A DNA stretch of 64,000 nucleotides from the NCBI GenBank assembly GCA_900545275.1, contig UQYG01000003.1, forward strand, positions 137,586-201,585. Direction: 5' to 3'. The stretch comes from an uncultured Sutterella sp. (GTDB lineage: Bacteria; Pseudomonadota; Gammaproteobacteria; Burkholderiales; Burkholderiaceae_F). Position numbers and translations under genes: made by a program. This document shows, one piece after another, positions 1 through 8,562 of the stretch (position 1 is the stretch's first letter; the number at the start of each line of letters is the position of its first letter). The notes under the pieces are model-generated. The model saw only the letters and a list, made by a program, of their open reading frames with translations. It made no database searches and had not been told where the DNA came from.

Positions 1-201
1 AAAATAATGAAGTCGATTCGTTGTCGGATTCATTGTTTTTTGAATGTTGTTGACCAGGGCGTGTAACTCATTTTGAGACATCAGACACTCGTAAAAGGAT
101 TTTTGTCCTCCAATTGCGTGTGCTTTCACAAGGTTGTGAACTTTTCTTTGAGCGTAGCGGTCGGAAATGTCATAGCAAATTAAGTAGATGCATCGATCCA
201 T
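1..201 (-). CDS. cas2: Cas2, CRISPR adaptation protein (partial, continues beyond the window)
   Basis: Sixty-seven N-terminal residues are visible. They open with a hydrophobic strand ending in YLICYDISD, the ferredoxin-fold first strand of Cas2 with its conserved aspartate, followed by an R..KV..LV helix. Cas2 pairs with Cas1 to insert new spacers. The ATG at 201 is preceded by a CGGAGG ribosome site, which fixes the start. It lies beyond the array on the same strand as the other cas genes and has its own promoter. cas1 is not in the window and may lie to the left. The rest of the protein cannot be judged. Confidence 0.85.
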   Translation of the reverse strand, partial: MDRCIYLICYDISDRYAQRKVHNLVKAHAIGGQKSFYECLMSQNELHALVNNIQKTMNPTTNRLHYF

Positions 202-221
202 GGGGAACCTCCGATGAGGTT

Positions 222-271
222 ATTCTATCGTGCTCAAAGAGAGATCTTGAAAATCGCAAGTTTGTGATTTT
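222..271 (-). promoter_or_regulatory. cas2 promoter with upstream box shared with cas10
   Basis: On the minus strand a TAGAAT -10 (222-227) has a weak TTCAAG -35 (246-251) at 18 bp spacing. Directly upstream, 254-271 carries a box (plus strand TCGCAAGTTTGTGATTTT) almost identical to the box before cas10 at 7991-8008. The distance from the -10 to the far edge of the box is 44 bp in both promoters. The rest of 202-393, between cas2 and the array, is AT-rich and has no gene I can see. Confidence 0.6.
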
Positions 272-393
272 TAATTTTGTTCTTGGAAGGATCTTGGGTC
301 GGCAATCAATGTAGAAATTAGATGGGGTAAATCCATCCCGTACGAGATTTTATTCAAATCCATGCATAACCACGGCCGATTCCATAGCGTGGA

Positions 394-707
394 GTTTCAA
401 TCCCTTCGAAATCAGGGTTTCATTCGAACCTGAGAAAGACGCGAAGGTCGAGGAGATCAAAAAGTCTCAATCCCTTCGAAATCAGGGTTTCATTCGAACA
501 AAGGTATGCCTGCCAAGTATGCTCCATACGATTCGTCTCAATCCCTTCGAAATCAGGGTTTCATTCGAACCGCACTCAAGGCGGCGAAAGCCTTCGAAAA
601 GCTGTCTCAATCCCTTCGAAATCAGGGTTTCATTCGAACAAATACGATTGTTATTTCATCCAAGAACCAAAGTCTCAATCCCTTCGAAATCAGGGTTTCA
701 TTCGAAC
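394..707 (-). CRISPR. CRISPR array, 5 repeats of 36 bp and 4 spacers
   Basis: Repeats are at 394-429, 464-499, 535-570, 604-639 and 672-707; spacers are 34, 35, 33 and 32 bp. Read on the minus strand each repeat ends in GGGATTGAGAC, whose last eight bases resemble the 5' handle of type III crRNAs (ATTGAAAC/ATTGCGAC type), so crRNA is most likely made leftward, with the cas genes. The 394-429 repeat has one change (the handle becomes ATTGAAAC), as expected of the leader-distal end. The 672-707 repeat overlaps the last codons of cas6, so there is no separate leader on that side. Confidence 0.95.
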
Positions 708-1733
708 CGCTCCGACGGTCAACGGTTTCTCGCTGTTGAGTTCCAGAGGATCCGTTCCAATTTTATCCGTTCTGTCGTGACTTTTCTCTAAGGTTTGATT
801 TGCATCAAGTAGTTTGTACTTTCCCAATCCAAAAACCGCACTCTTACCCAGGTGTATCCATTGACCAAGAAAAAGGAAAGTCTGTAACTCCGCAGGCACT
901 TCAAAAAGCGTGAAATCTCCGACAACCCCGCCCAATCGGATCTTCTGATCCTGACGGCTCGAGTAACGACTCCAATTCCGCCAGCGAAGCTGGTTCTCGC
1001 AGCGGATGCCGCGTGCGAGCGCGGACAGGCGCGAGTAGTCAGGTTCAATTTTCCGGGCGTGAAATTCCATCAGCAGGCCGATTCGTCGAACCAGAGCGTT
1101 TAGAAGCGTGCCGGGTACGATTTCTCGAATCCCGATGTTACGCCCGTTGTTTTGCAGGCGAAGGGGCGTGGCAAAGCTAAGCGTCACGTTTTGCGACTCG
1201 GGAAAGTCGGGAAGCTTTACGGTCTTCGGATGTTGGATGACGGAGCGCTGTGCCGCACCGTACACCGACTGGTAGGTGCCGTTCACTTCGACGTTCACGT
1301 TTTCGAGTTCGGCGGAACCCTTGGCAACTTCGCCCGCGAAGGCGCGCTGCACGGCGAAAATGATGAGCGGCAGTTGGTGGAGCGCCCTTCCGATTAACAC
1401 CATGTGAAAGGAAAACGCTTCCCCGGGTTCCGACGTGCGCCGTCCCCACGCGGGAGCTTCGACTACATAGGGGTGCGGAATCTGACTGAATTTCTGCAGA
1501 ACGTGCTCTTCAGGTGGCGCCGATTCGAAAAGGACGGCGTAAGGGCAGGTGCGGTAGAGCATGCACTCGGGGCAGGTCGGTCGATGTGTCATGCAGGCCG
1601 TTTTGAGCAGAGCTCGACCGATGGCTCCGCGGATCGCGGAGCCAGCGTAGTCGGGCCAGAGCATCGTTTTCGTCACGCGCAGGTCGAATCGATAGCGCGC
1701 AATGGGCCATTCCTTGGGAAGAGGAGCGGTCAT
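690..1733 (-). CDS. cas6: Cas6, pre-crRNA processing endoribonuclease
   Basis: A 347-residue RAMP protein that should cut the array transcript within the repeat. It has the Cas6-type cysteine-rich segment CPECMLYRTCPYAVLFE near residue 50 and, near the C-terminus, the glycine-rich loop HLGKSAVFGLGKYKLL. The ATG at 1733 follows csm5 by 5 bp; a longer frame reading back into csm5 was rejected. About 37 residues follow the glycine-rich loop, and the final VRMKP plus stop are encoded by the last CRISPR repeat. The catalytic residues of this family vary and I do not assign them. Confidence 0.88.
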   Translation of the reverse strand: MTAPLPKEWPIARYRFDLRVTKTMLWPDYAGSAIRGAIGRALLKTACMTHRPTCPECMLYRTCPYAVLFESAPPEEHVLQKFSQIPHPYVVEAPAWGRRTSEPGEAFSFHMVLIGRALHQLPLIIFAVQRAFAGEVAKGSAELENVNVEVNGTYQSVYGAAQRSVIQHPKTVKLPDFPESQNVTLSFATPLRLQNNGRNIGIREIVPGTLLNALVRRIGLLMEFHARKIEPDYSRLSALARGIRCENQLRWRNWSRYSSRQDQKIRLGGVVGDFTLFEVPAELQTFLFLGQWIHLGKSAVFGLGKYKLLDANQTLEKSHDRTDKIGTDPLELNSEKPLTVGAVRMKP

Positions 1734-1738
1734 GGAAT

Positions 1739-3262
1739 TCAATTCTCCTGTCGCAGGGCGCGGAAGACTGCCTTGAGTTCCTTCGCCTTTTTCCCTTGAT
1801 ACATGTTTTTCGCCTTGGCGACGGGGCCGAGTTCTCGGGCGACCTCGATCTGCAGATCCACGGACCACGAAAGAGCGGTCTGAAGGAAGTTCCACGTTTC
1901 GTTGTAGAGTTCGGATCCGGGCTTCACGTCGCCCGAAGTGGCCTTCAGTTTCTTCACCATGTCTTCGAGAAGAAGTTTCTCGGGCGAAAGTTGTGAGCGG
2001 CGAATTTCATCGGCACGGGCGGCCTCTTCGGCAAGCAGGCGCTTCTTTGCTTCTTCCGCTCGAAGGGCGGTTTCTTCGGCCTCCTTTCGACGAGCTTCTT
2101 CGAGAAGGGCCTTACGCTTTTCGAAAAGATCGGTGAGGTCGATGACGGGCGTCTCGGGCTGTCGGGCGCAGAAGCTCTTCACCGCCTCCCGCACGGGATC
2201 GTCCGAACGTTCCAGGAGACACCACCCGAAGGGAAGGGTTTCCTGTCCGTCCATGACGCGCCATTCCGTTTTGGTGCTGGTTTTGCCTTTTTCTTTGTAA
2301 ATGGAAGCAATGCCGCCCTGCAGGACGATGCTTTCCGCTCCGACGTTTTTCCCGATGCGGATGACCGCGACACGGTTTTGACGGATGTCTTTCTCGAGTT
2401 TTCGGAGGAGCTGCGAGAAACTGTCGCTCCAGGCGCGACCTTCTGAAAAGCGGGCGTACTTTTCGACTTCCTTCTTCAGGATCGGAGTGTAATAGGCGTT
2501 GAGATCCGTGAAGATTTCCTTGACGCTTCCGTAGACATGGGAAGCGCGTTGCCCGGCATTCGGGGGCGTGAGACCGAGCGACCCTTTGAACGGGCGCACT
2601 GCGCCACGCTCGAGAATTTCGAAGGCTGCCCAGAACTCCCCTTTTTGAGTGAGCGGTACGCCGTCACCTTTATAGCAACGTTTTGCAATGATAATGCGCG
2701 AGGGAACGGACTGCGTCGTGAGCAAGTCCGCTACCTTCAAAAAGCGCATGGGAGAATTCGAGAAAGTGCTGTCGAGGACTTTCCGGTCCAAGTCGTCCTT
2801 GATGTCGCGCGGCGCGCCGGCGTTCACGCGGTTCAACAGCGCCGTGTGGATGACGCCCTTGAGGGCGCTGCCGGGGAGGTAGTACGCATCCCCGTCATTT
2901 GTCGCGCAATACGTGGTGCGCGCGATTTTGTTCTGGTTTCGACCTTCTCCCTTTTCCGCCATCAGGCGGTAGGTCTTCACGCATTGTCCGCAGACGGGAA
3001 GGGCGTTTTCCGCAAAGACAAGGAAAGTCTCGGCGTTTCGCTGAAAGAACTTGACGACGGAGGGAATGCTCCCGGAACGTACGGCGGAGAGAAATTCCTT
3101 TCGCAGCGCCGCGTCCATCGGCACGACGGCGGGGTCGAACGAATAAAGGACGTTCTGATGGATGACGTAGTTCGTCGGTTCGTAGTCTTCGCCGCAGCCG
3201 ATGTGAAGGGGCGACAAAGGCGTGAGGGAAATCGCTTGGCTTGTGATCCTGGCGTCAGTCAT
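1739..3262 (-). CDS. csm5: Csm5, type III-A effector subunit
   Basis: A 507-residue RAMP protein that caps the Csm backbone at the crRNA 3' side. The N-terminus SLTPLSPLHIGCGEDYEPTN and the LPGSALKGVIHTALLN loop fit Csm5. The ATG at 3262 overlaps the csm4 stop (ATGA), so a longer frame was not used. Unusual: residues from about 370 on form a long charged helical stretch (EEARRKEAEETALRAEEAKK) and a further alpha-helical tail of some 80 residues after the expected RAMP fold. Whether the tail binds a partner is unknown. Confidence 0.85.
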   Translation of the reverse strand: MTDARITSQAISLTPLSPLHIGCGEDYEPTNYVIHQNVLYSFDPAVVPMDAALRKEFLSAVRSGSIPSVVKFFQRNAETFLVFAENALPVCGQCVKTYRLMAEKGEGRNQNKIARTTYCATNDGDAYYLPGSALKGVIHTALLNRVNAGAPRDIKDDLDRKVLDSTFSNSPMRFLKVADLLTTQSVPSRIIIAKRCYKGDGVPLTQKGEFWAAFEILERGAVRPFKGSLGLTPPNAGQRASHVYGSVKEIFTDLNAYYTPILKKEVEKYARFSEGRAWSDSFSQLLRKLEKDIRQNRVAVIRIGKNVGAESIVLQGGIASIYKEKGKTSTKTEWRVMDGQETLPFGWCLLERSDDPVREAVKSFCARQPETPVIDLTDLFEKRKALLEEARRKEAEETALRAEEAKKRLLAEEAARADEIRRSQLSPEKLLLEDMVKKLKATSGDVKPGSELYNETWNFLQTALSWSVDLQIEVARELGPVAKAKNMYQGKKAKELKAVFRALRQEN

Positions 3263-4206
3263 TCGAAATCCTCCGGTTGGAGTTCCGGAACGGGCAGCAA
3301 CGGGGCGTAGCCCTGATGCACCGCGTCGGCATAAGCCGAATGTCCGGAGATGCCCTTTCCCGTCCATTGCATGGCACGAGGTTCATCGCACCAGAAGAAG
3401 GCTCCGGTGTCGGCAAGGACGATCGGCTTCTTGAAGGGCGTGCCTTCGTTGGCGCGCACGTTGCCGTGCCGGCCGAAATAGGTGATCGGACGATAAAACG
3501 AAAGGTCGCCGTCAAAACCGCAGCCCGAGGGCGCCGAGGCGGAAAGCGCAAGCCACCCGCGGGACGGGGCGTTCTCGGGGAGCTTCGCCATCGCCGCCAC
3601 GTCGAATTTTCCCGCCCCAGTGCTCGCATCGCGTCCGAAGCCGAAACCGCCCACGGCCTCGAGGAGACCTTTGAGTTCGTCGGCCGAGAGACGCTCTTCG
3701 TCGAGGTCGACGTAAAGGTCGAGCGTCTGTCCGCGGGCGAAAACGTTCGCGCTCACGTCATAGGGCGCGAAGGGACCTTCTCCCGTCGTTCCCGTGAGGC
3801 GGGAGATGCTGTTGTGCGTGCGCCAGACTTCGCGCACGAAGGGACCTTCCTGCGTGGCGCTCACGCCGATGTTGTCCCGGGCCTCCTTTTGCCATGCGAT
3901 CGGAGACTTGCAAAGCGCTTCGACGGGAAGCCACTTGAGGCTTTTGAGGCGCTTTCTATCCTTGACCGATTCGGCGCGTCGCCAGACGTGGGCGGGAACC
4001 GTCGGAACCGGTACGAAGCCGTGCGGGAAGGCGTCCGAGAGGACGGCGAAGGGACGTCCCGAACAATAGCCTTCGAGGAGCGCCGTCAGGCGCTCTTCGC
4101 CGAAAGCCTCCCGAACGCTCCAGGCCACATGTCCGAAGAGCATGCCGCCCGTCATCGCAGAGGCGAAGGGAGAAAGGGGATGAATCTGCACGCAATAGCG
4201 GGTCAT
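3259..4206 (-). CDS. csm4: Csm4, type III-A effector subunit
   Basis: A 315-residue RAMP protein that links Cas10 to the Csm3 backbone and holds the crRNA 5' handle. The start TRYCVQIHPLSPFASAMTGG followed by MLFGHVAW is characteristic of Csm4. A glycine-rich GGFGFGRDASTGAGKFDV loop lies near residue 200. It begins 9 bp after csm3 and overlaps csm5 by the ATGA junction, so translation is probably coupled. Confidence 0.88.
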   Translation of the reverse strand: MTRYCVQIHPLSPFASAMTGGMLFGHVAWSVREAFGEERLTALLEGYCSGRPFAVLSDAFPHGFVPVPTVPAHVWRRAESVKDRKRLKSLKWLPVEALCKSPIAWQKEARDNIGVSATQEGPFVREVWRTHNSISRLTGTTGEGPFAPYDVSANVFARGQTLDLYVDLDEERLSADELKGLLEAVGGFGFGRDASTGAGKFDVAAMAKLPENAPSRGWLALSASAPSGCGFDGDLSFYRPITYFGRHGNVRANEGTPFKKPIVLADTGAFFWCDEPRAMQWTGKGISGHSAYADAVHQGYAPLLPVPELQPEDFE

Positions 4207-4215
4207 AGAGCAACC

Positions 4216-4920
4216 TCAGCGCTTTTCAAAGGCGGGAACGGCGTTGAAGCGCTCCGTCACGTCTTCTCCGTCGACCGTGACGTTCGCAAAGCGGATCTTC
4301 CCGTAACCGCGGGAGGTGGAGCCGCCGAGACCGTCGAGTTCAAGGAGCTTCATGCCGGCAAAGAGAACGTCGAGCAGGTCCTTTTCCCCGTTGATCACTT
4401 TGAGGCCGACGCGGAAACGGAATTTCGCGCCCGCCGGAACGCGTTCGGTCTGACGGGGATGTTCGGCCGCGCCCGTGATGCGGTTGATCATGTTTTCCGT
4501 CTTGACGTCGGTCCAGACGCGGTGGCGTTCGTAGTATTCGCGCGACCAGTCGGGGTCGAGCGAGGCGTCCCAGAAGGAAAGACGCGTGGGTCCCACGAAG
4601 CGCGCTTCGTCGACGTTCGGGCGATCGCTCGCGGCAAGGCCGAAGAGCTTCAGAATTCGAAGAGCTTCGTCGTCCTTCGTTTCCTTGTAAGTCTTCCAGG
4701 AAAGGGGCGTTTCCTCCACGAGGCCGCTGCGCCACTCAAGCATCGAGCGCATCTTGCCCTTGAGGCTCGAACCGGGGATGAAGGGTTCGCCCGTGACGGG
4801 ATCCTTCATGACGCTGTTGTCCACGCCGCCGATGTGCATTTCGGTGTCGCTCGCGCCCACGTGAAGACCCGTTTCACAGATCAGGTCGGCTTGGACGGTG
4901 ATGATGTTGTCGAGTTTCAT
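4216..4920 (-). CDS. csm3: Csm3, type III-A backbone and target RNA nuclease
   Basis: A 234-residue RAMP protein forming the helical backbone of the complex and cutting target RNA at 6-nt steps. The signature GLHVGASDTEMHIGGVDNSV (residues 18-37) is intact, including the aspartate at 34 that corresponds to the catalytic residue of the family. The FIPGSSLKGKMRSML loop follows, and GGSTSRGYGKI is the C-terminal glycine-rich loop. It sits 17 bp after csm2. RNase activity is expected. Confidence 0.93.
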   Translation of the reverse strand: MKLDNIITVQADLICETGLHVGASDTEMHIGGVDNSVMKDPVTGEPFIPGSSLKGKMRSMLEWRSGLVEETPLSWKTYKETKDDEALRILKLFGLAASDRPNVDEARFVGPTRLSFWDASLDPDWSREYYERHRVWTDVKTENMINRITGAAEHPRQTERVPAGAKFRFRVGLKVINGEKDLLDVLFAGMKLLELDGLGGSTSRGYGKIRFANVTVDGEDVTERFNAVPAFEKR

Positions 4921-4937
4921 GTTGCGTTCCTCCCGCC

Positions 4938-5330
4938 TTATTTCCGGATTTCTTCAAAGTACTTCTTGTAGCCCATGAAGGATTCGAAAAGAAGCTTTCC
5001 GTTCTTCAGGGTTTCGACGTCGCGGATTTGGTCGGCGAGTCGAACGAGAAAGTCGAGGCACGTGTCGTCGATGAGGTTGCGCCCGTTGGCGTAGTGAGCC
5101 TTCGCTTTGAGCATCTGAATGAAGGGTTCGGCCTTTTGGAAGCCCAGTTCCGGGTCGCTTTCCTTCAGCACGCGGTCGTGCCAGAAGACGACTTCGTCGT
5201 AAAAACGCCGGATTTGGGCCGTGGCGTTCTTTTTCTTCTTGTCTCGATCGGGTGTGCAGGCCAGCGCCAGATCGCGGGCCGTATCCGAAAAGAGTGTCCT
5301 ATCGGGCGCGGACAAATTAAAAGTGATCAT
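4938..5330 (-). CDS. csm2: Csm2, small subunit of the Csm complex
   Basis: A 130-residue helical protein with the Csm2 landmarks TAQIRRFYDEV and PFIQMLKAKAHYANGR. The small subunit lines the inner filament and contacts the crRNA-target duplex. The first 25 residues are a poorly conserved extension. It lies 29 bp after cas10 and 17 bp before csm3 in the same operon. Its presence supports subtype III-A over III-B. Confidence 0.88.
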   Translation of the reverse strand: MITFNLSAPDRTLFSDTARDLALACTPDRDKKKKNATAQIRRFYDEVVFWHDRVLKESDPELGFQKAEPFIQMLKAKAHYANGRNLIDDTCLDFLVRLADQIRDVETLKNGKLLFESFMGYKKYFEEIRK

Positions 5331-5359
5331 GATGCGGTTCCTATGAGTGACAGACGGCT

Positions 5360-7897
5360 CTATTTGCGGTACACGCGAATGCGGTAAAAGAGGTTTGTGA
5401 GCGGCACGCGGAAGCGTTCGCCTTCGGATTCAATGCCGGCGCCGATGACGGAAAGCAGGGATTCGGTGAAGGTCGCTACGTCTCCGTCGTTGCTGCGGCA
5501 GGCGTCCCTTGCAAAACGTGCGGTCCGATAGCAAAGACGGCTTCGCCAGACGCTGCTTCGAGGATCGTCCCGACGACCGGCGAGTTCGAGAAGTTCAAAG
5601 AGCGAATAGAGATAACTCGTGGAGAGATCCCAATGTTCGCGAAGGTGCTCAAGCTTCTCCTCGATGCCGTGCAGTTCCTCCCACTTTTCCCACGGGAAGG
5701 TGAGACCGTAGATCGTGACGGCGTTTCGACCCGAAGCCTTGGCGGTTTCCAGCGCCGCTTCCGCGGCGTCCGAGAGGGCTCGAACGGGAATGCCGGGTTT
5801 GGCGACCGTGAAGCCCGCGCTGAAGTGAACTTCCGGATTGTGGGCGGCAAAGTCCGCAAAGCGCTCGCGAAGCTCCGCGGCGAAGGTCAGGGTCTTTCCG
5901 CGCGGACCAATGAAGCTGAAGTCGTCTCCACCCGCGAAGACCGTATAGATCGAGGGGTGTTCGCTTCGGCAGAGGAAGGGAACGTAGACCGAGAAGAAGG
6001 CGTTCATTTCGCGCGAGAGCTGCGCCGTCTTCGCAAACGTGAGACGACGGCGGGGCGTCACGCCCGAACCCTTCAGCACGGGGTCGGCGAGGCCTTCCTG
6101 GAAGATGCGTCCGAGCTGATCTACGTCGCCCTTGAGGTGGGCGATCGCGTCCACGCCTCGGATCGTGCCGTCCTCTTCGAGGGAAAGATCTTCGCGCGAA
6201 AGCCAGGAGAAAGGCTTGATGCGTTGCGGTCCCACGTCTTCGGTGTCGAGTCCTTCATAGACGGGGTTCAGATTTTCCTCGCCCTTCACAAAGCGCGGCA
6301 CGTAGCGGTTGATCGAGCGGCGTGCGAAGCCCTTCCAGAGAACTTCGTCCGCCGTGTGCGGGACGGTAAAGTCCCAGGCGCGCCGCACCGCATCGATGCC
6401 GCGCTCTTTGACGAGGGCGGAGAATTGCGAAAGACCGGCGAAAACCACGCGGTATCCGAAGAGCGGCAGTTCGAGCGCTTCGCAGCCGTTGGGAAGCACG
6501 CCGTGCTCGTCATCGCGCAGCAGAAGCAGAAGGGATGTTCTCGGGAGCGCTTCGCCGATGCGGATCTGATCTCGCGAGACGGCGCAGGAGGGCGTTGCGT
6601 CGACCGTGCGGTCGGCCGGCCACCGCCCCTGCCAGGCACAGACGCCTTCGGGAAAGTCGACGGGCAGCACTTCGGGAACGGACGCCCCCGTGCAAAGATC
6701 AAAGCGCTGCAGTTTCGCGCGCTCGAGCGTTCGGACGAGCTTCGTCATGAGTGCAGGAAGACGCTCCGCTCGGAGGTCCGAAAGCCGGGCGCCCTGCCAC
6801 ACAATGCCGATTCCCGCTTCCGCACAGGTATGACGGATGAACCACGCGTCGATCTCGGGACGCAGGGCCTCGAGTTTTTCTCTGGTTGCCGGCGTGTCGG
6901 GCGCGACGATCAGGAATTTTCCCGCCGCGTTCGTGAGCTGGGCGGTCGAGGGAAGATCGAGGGCCTCAAGAATCCGAAGCGCACAGGCTTCGGTGAGAAG
7001 CGACACGTAGAAAGACCGACCGCGCAGGATCTTCGCCATCTTGCCGTTCGTCTTTTCGTGCCCCGAGAAGATGAAGTTCTGGATTCCGAAGAAGTCCCCC
7101 TGGATGAAAAGGAGCGAATCCTTTTCCAGGATCGTTTGGTCGTCGAACGAGGCGGCAAAGTCTTCATGCGTTTCCTCGCCGGCTTTGATTTGCTCGAGTC
7201 CCCATCGCCAAAGCGTAGCGGCAAGCGCGGCAGAGACGTGCGAGTGGTCGTAGAGCGACACGTCGGGTTCTGCATCGCCCTCGGTGAGGGCGGGAACGGC
7301 CTGACCGAAAGTAAGCCAGAGCGTGTCAAAGGCGTCGAGCCACAACGAGGAGGACGCCTTGAGTTCCGGCGCGATCGAGTTCCCTGCACGGGAGAAGGCT
7401 TCAAAGAGTTGTTTGTACTCTCGTTCTGTCTCGTCTCGACGAAGAAGAGTGGTTTCCTTTTGCGGGAAGATCGCCGAGGCGCTCAGGGGCTTGAGGGGTT
7501 TGCGATACTGAAGCGTACCCGCCTCGCGTTCGCTTCGGTCGAGCCGCACTTCTTCGAGAAGGCTGCGAAGTCGAATCGTGAGGCCGTCCTCTTTGCAGGA
7601 CGGTTTGGAGCCGACGGGCGGGAAGCCTGAGGCCGCCTTGTCAGCCGTTTCAAAAATACGACCAAGGAGTTCCGTGTCTTCGGAAAGCGCCTTCGCAGTC
7701 TCGGAGTCGGCGCATTGAACATGGGTGTGCGGGCAGGTTTCAGGGAACGCCGCGAAGGCGAGCGCGGCGTGAGCGCCCGCCGGTGAGCCGCTTGTTGGGG
7801 ACGCCGCAGCTTTCCCAGCCGCCCTTTGGGCCAGGACGTCGAGATGTCTCAAAAGAGCGGCGTGGGTTACGCGGCCGGTTGTATCGAGAAGGTTCAT
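5360..7897 (-). CDS. cas10: Cas10/Csm1, large subunit of the type III-A effector, probable HD-defective form
   Basis: An 845-residue large subunit. The Palm polymerase motif GGDD (residues 656-659, in FAGGDDFSFIG) is intact, so cyclic oligoadenylate synthesis is expected. Other landmarks are FIQGDFFGIQNFIF and LKGDVDQLG. The N-terminal HD motif normally reading ALLHDIGKF appears here as ALLRHLDVL (residues 14-22): the histidine-aspartate pair is replaced by Arg-His, so DNase activity is doubtful. The conserved SLYDHSHVSAA segment is near 214-224. The ATG at 7897 begins the recognisable fold; a frame extending to 7996 crosses the promoter. Confidence 0.93.
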   Translation of the reverse strand: MNLLDTTGRVTHAALLRHLDVLAQRAAGKAAASPTSGSPAGAHAALAFAAFPETCPHTHVQCADSETAKALSEDTELLGRIFETADKAASGFPPVGSKPSCKEDGLTIRLRSLLEEVRLDRSEREAGTLQYRKPLKPLSASAIFPQKETTLLRRDETEREYKQLFEAFSRAGNSIAPELKASSSLWLDAFDTLWLTFGQAVPALTEGDAEPDVSLYDHSHVSAALAATLWRWGLEQIKAGEETHEDFAASFDDQTILEKDSLLFIQGDFFGIQNFIFSGHEKTNGKMAKILRGRSFYVSLLTEACALRILEALDLPSTAQLTNAAGKFLIVAPDTPATREKLEALRPEIDAWFIRHTCAEAGIGIVWQGARLSDLRAERLPALMTKLVRTLERAKLQRFDLCTGASVPEVLPVDFPEGVCAWQGRWPADRTVDATPSCAVSRDQIRIGEALPRTSLLLLLRDDEHGVLPNGCEALELPLFGYRVVFAGLSQFSALVKERGIDAVRRAWDFTVPHTADEVLWKGFARRSINRYVPRFVKGEENLNPVYEGLDTEDVGPQRIKPFSWLSREDLSLEEDGTIRGVDAIAHLKGDVDQLGRIFQEGLADPVLKGSGVTPRRRLTFAKTAQLSREMNAFFSVYVPFLCRSEHPSIYTVFAGGDDFSFIGPRGKTLTFAAELRERFADFAAHNPEVHFSAGFTVAKPGIPVRALSDAAEAALETAKASGRNAVTIYGLTFPWEKWEELHGIEEKLEHLREHWDLSTSYLYSLFELLELAGRRDDPRSSVWRSRLCYRTARFARDACRSNDGDVATFTESLLSVIGAGIESEGERFRVPLTNLFYRIRVYRK

Positions 7898-7958
7898 GGT
7901 GGTTCTCAGATCCTGTTGCGTCGAAGCGGGTACGGTTTTCCGATTCGGCGATGCAAAA

Positions 7959-8008
7959 ACTATATCACGCGAACCAAAATTCTCAAAAAGTTGCAAATTT
8001 GTGATTTT
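7959..8008 (-). promoter_or_regulatory. Promoter of the csm operon with upstream box
   Basis: On the minus strand there is an extended -10 TGATATAGT (TATAGT at 7959-7964) and a -35 TTGAGA (7981-7986), 16 bp apart. Immediately upstream, 7991-8008 carries the box found before cas2 (plus strand TTGCAAATTTGTGATTTT), at the same 44-bp distance from the -10. It contains the palindrome CAAATTTG. It could be an operator or activator site. Confidence 0.65.
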
Positions 8009-8010
8009 CC

Positions 8011-8562
8011 CTAGACGGCACGAGATTCCACGGGAGAGTTCTTGCCGTTGTGCGCCGTGTTGTGCAAGAGTTTGAAGATGTCAGGGGCGTTGCTCCTTTC
8101 TGCCTTCAAGTTTGCGGGCGCGGTGTTGCAATGTCTCCGGTGAATCTTTCACCGCTACGAAAATCGGACGCCCGATGTCGGGCGGTGCGTGGGGAGTTGC
8201 CGGCGTTTCTTGAGAGTCCCTCTGTCCGATTCGATGCGGTTTTTTCCGTTGAACGATGCGTTTTGCTCCTGGAAAACCCTTCGCACCCCTCATCTTGTCG
8301 ATTAGAGAGGGGTTTCGCAGGGGTGATGGCGCCATAAGGCGGACCGGTTCGGTCTACAATGAAAACTTCCGAGTCTCGAACCTTTGCGGATGCTCCCCAA
8401 CGTCCCCGTCGGTTCGACATCTCCGTGCACAAGAATGCCGGGCGCCGAACATCCCTCCATCATCGGACGCACCGGCCGCGTCGCCCTCCCTCAGGCGAAA
8501 CGCCGCCGCAGATCCTGCGGTTTCTTGTGCATTCCAATAACCAACAACTCTGGAGAATCCTT
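8011..8562. other. Intergenic region before the NSS transporter, no gene recognised
   Basis: About 550 bp between the csm promoter and the symporter. Open frames here are short and unconvincing. Visible structure: a hairpin CGCCCGA/TCGGGCG near 8170-8186, and interlocking inverted repeats CACCCCT (8284-8290)/AGGGGTG (8319-8325) and CCCCTC (8286-8291)/GAGGGG (8307-8312). A TACAAT hexamer at 8355-8360 could be a -10, leaving a 5' leader of about 200 bases, but no good -35 and no known riboswitch motif was found. Confidence 0.4.

Noticed and set aside
202..393. Leader of a rightward-reading CRISPR array
   Set aside because: The AT-rich stretch looks leader-like, but the repeat's handle sequence is on the minus strand and the degenerate repeat is at 394, so this side is more likely distal; the bases are better explained as the cas2 promoter.
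690..1895. Longer cas6 start at 1895
   Set aside because: It would run 157 bp into csm5; the ATG at 1733 follows the csm5 stop closely and begins the conserved fold.
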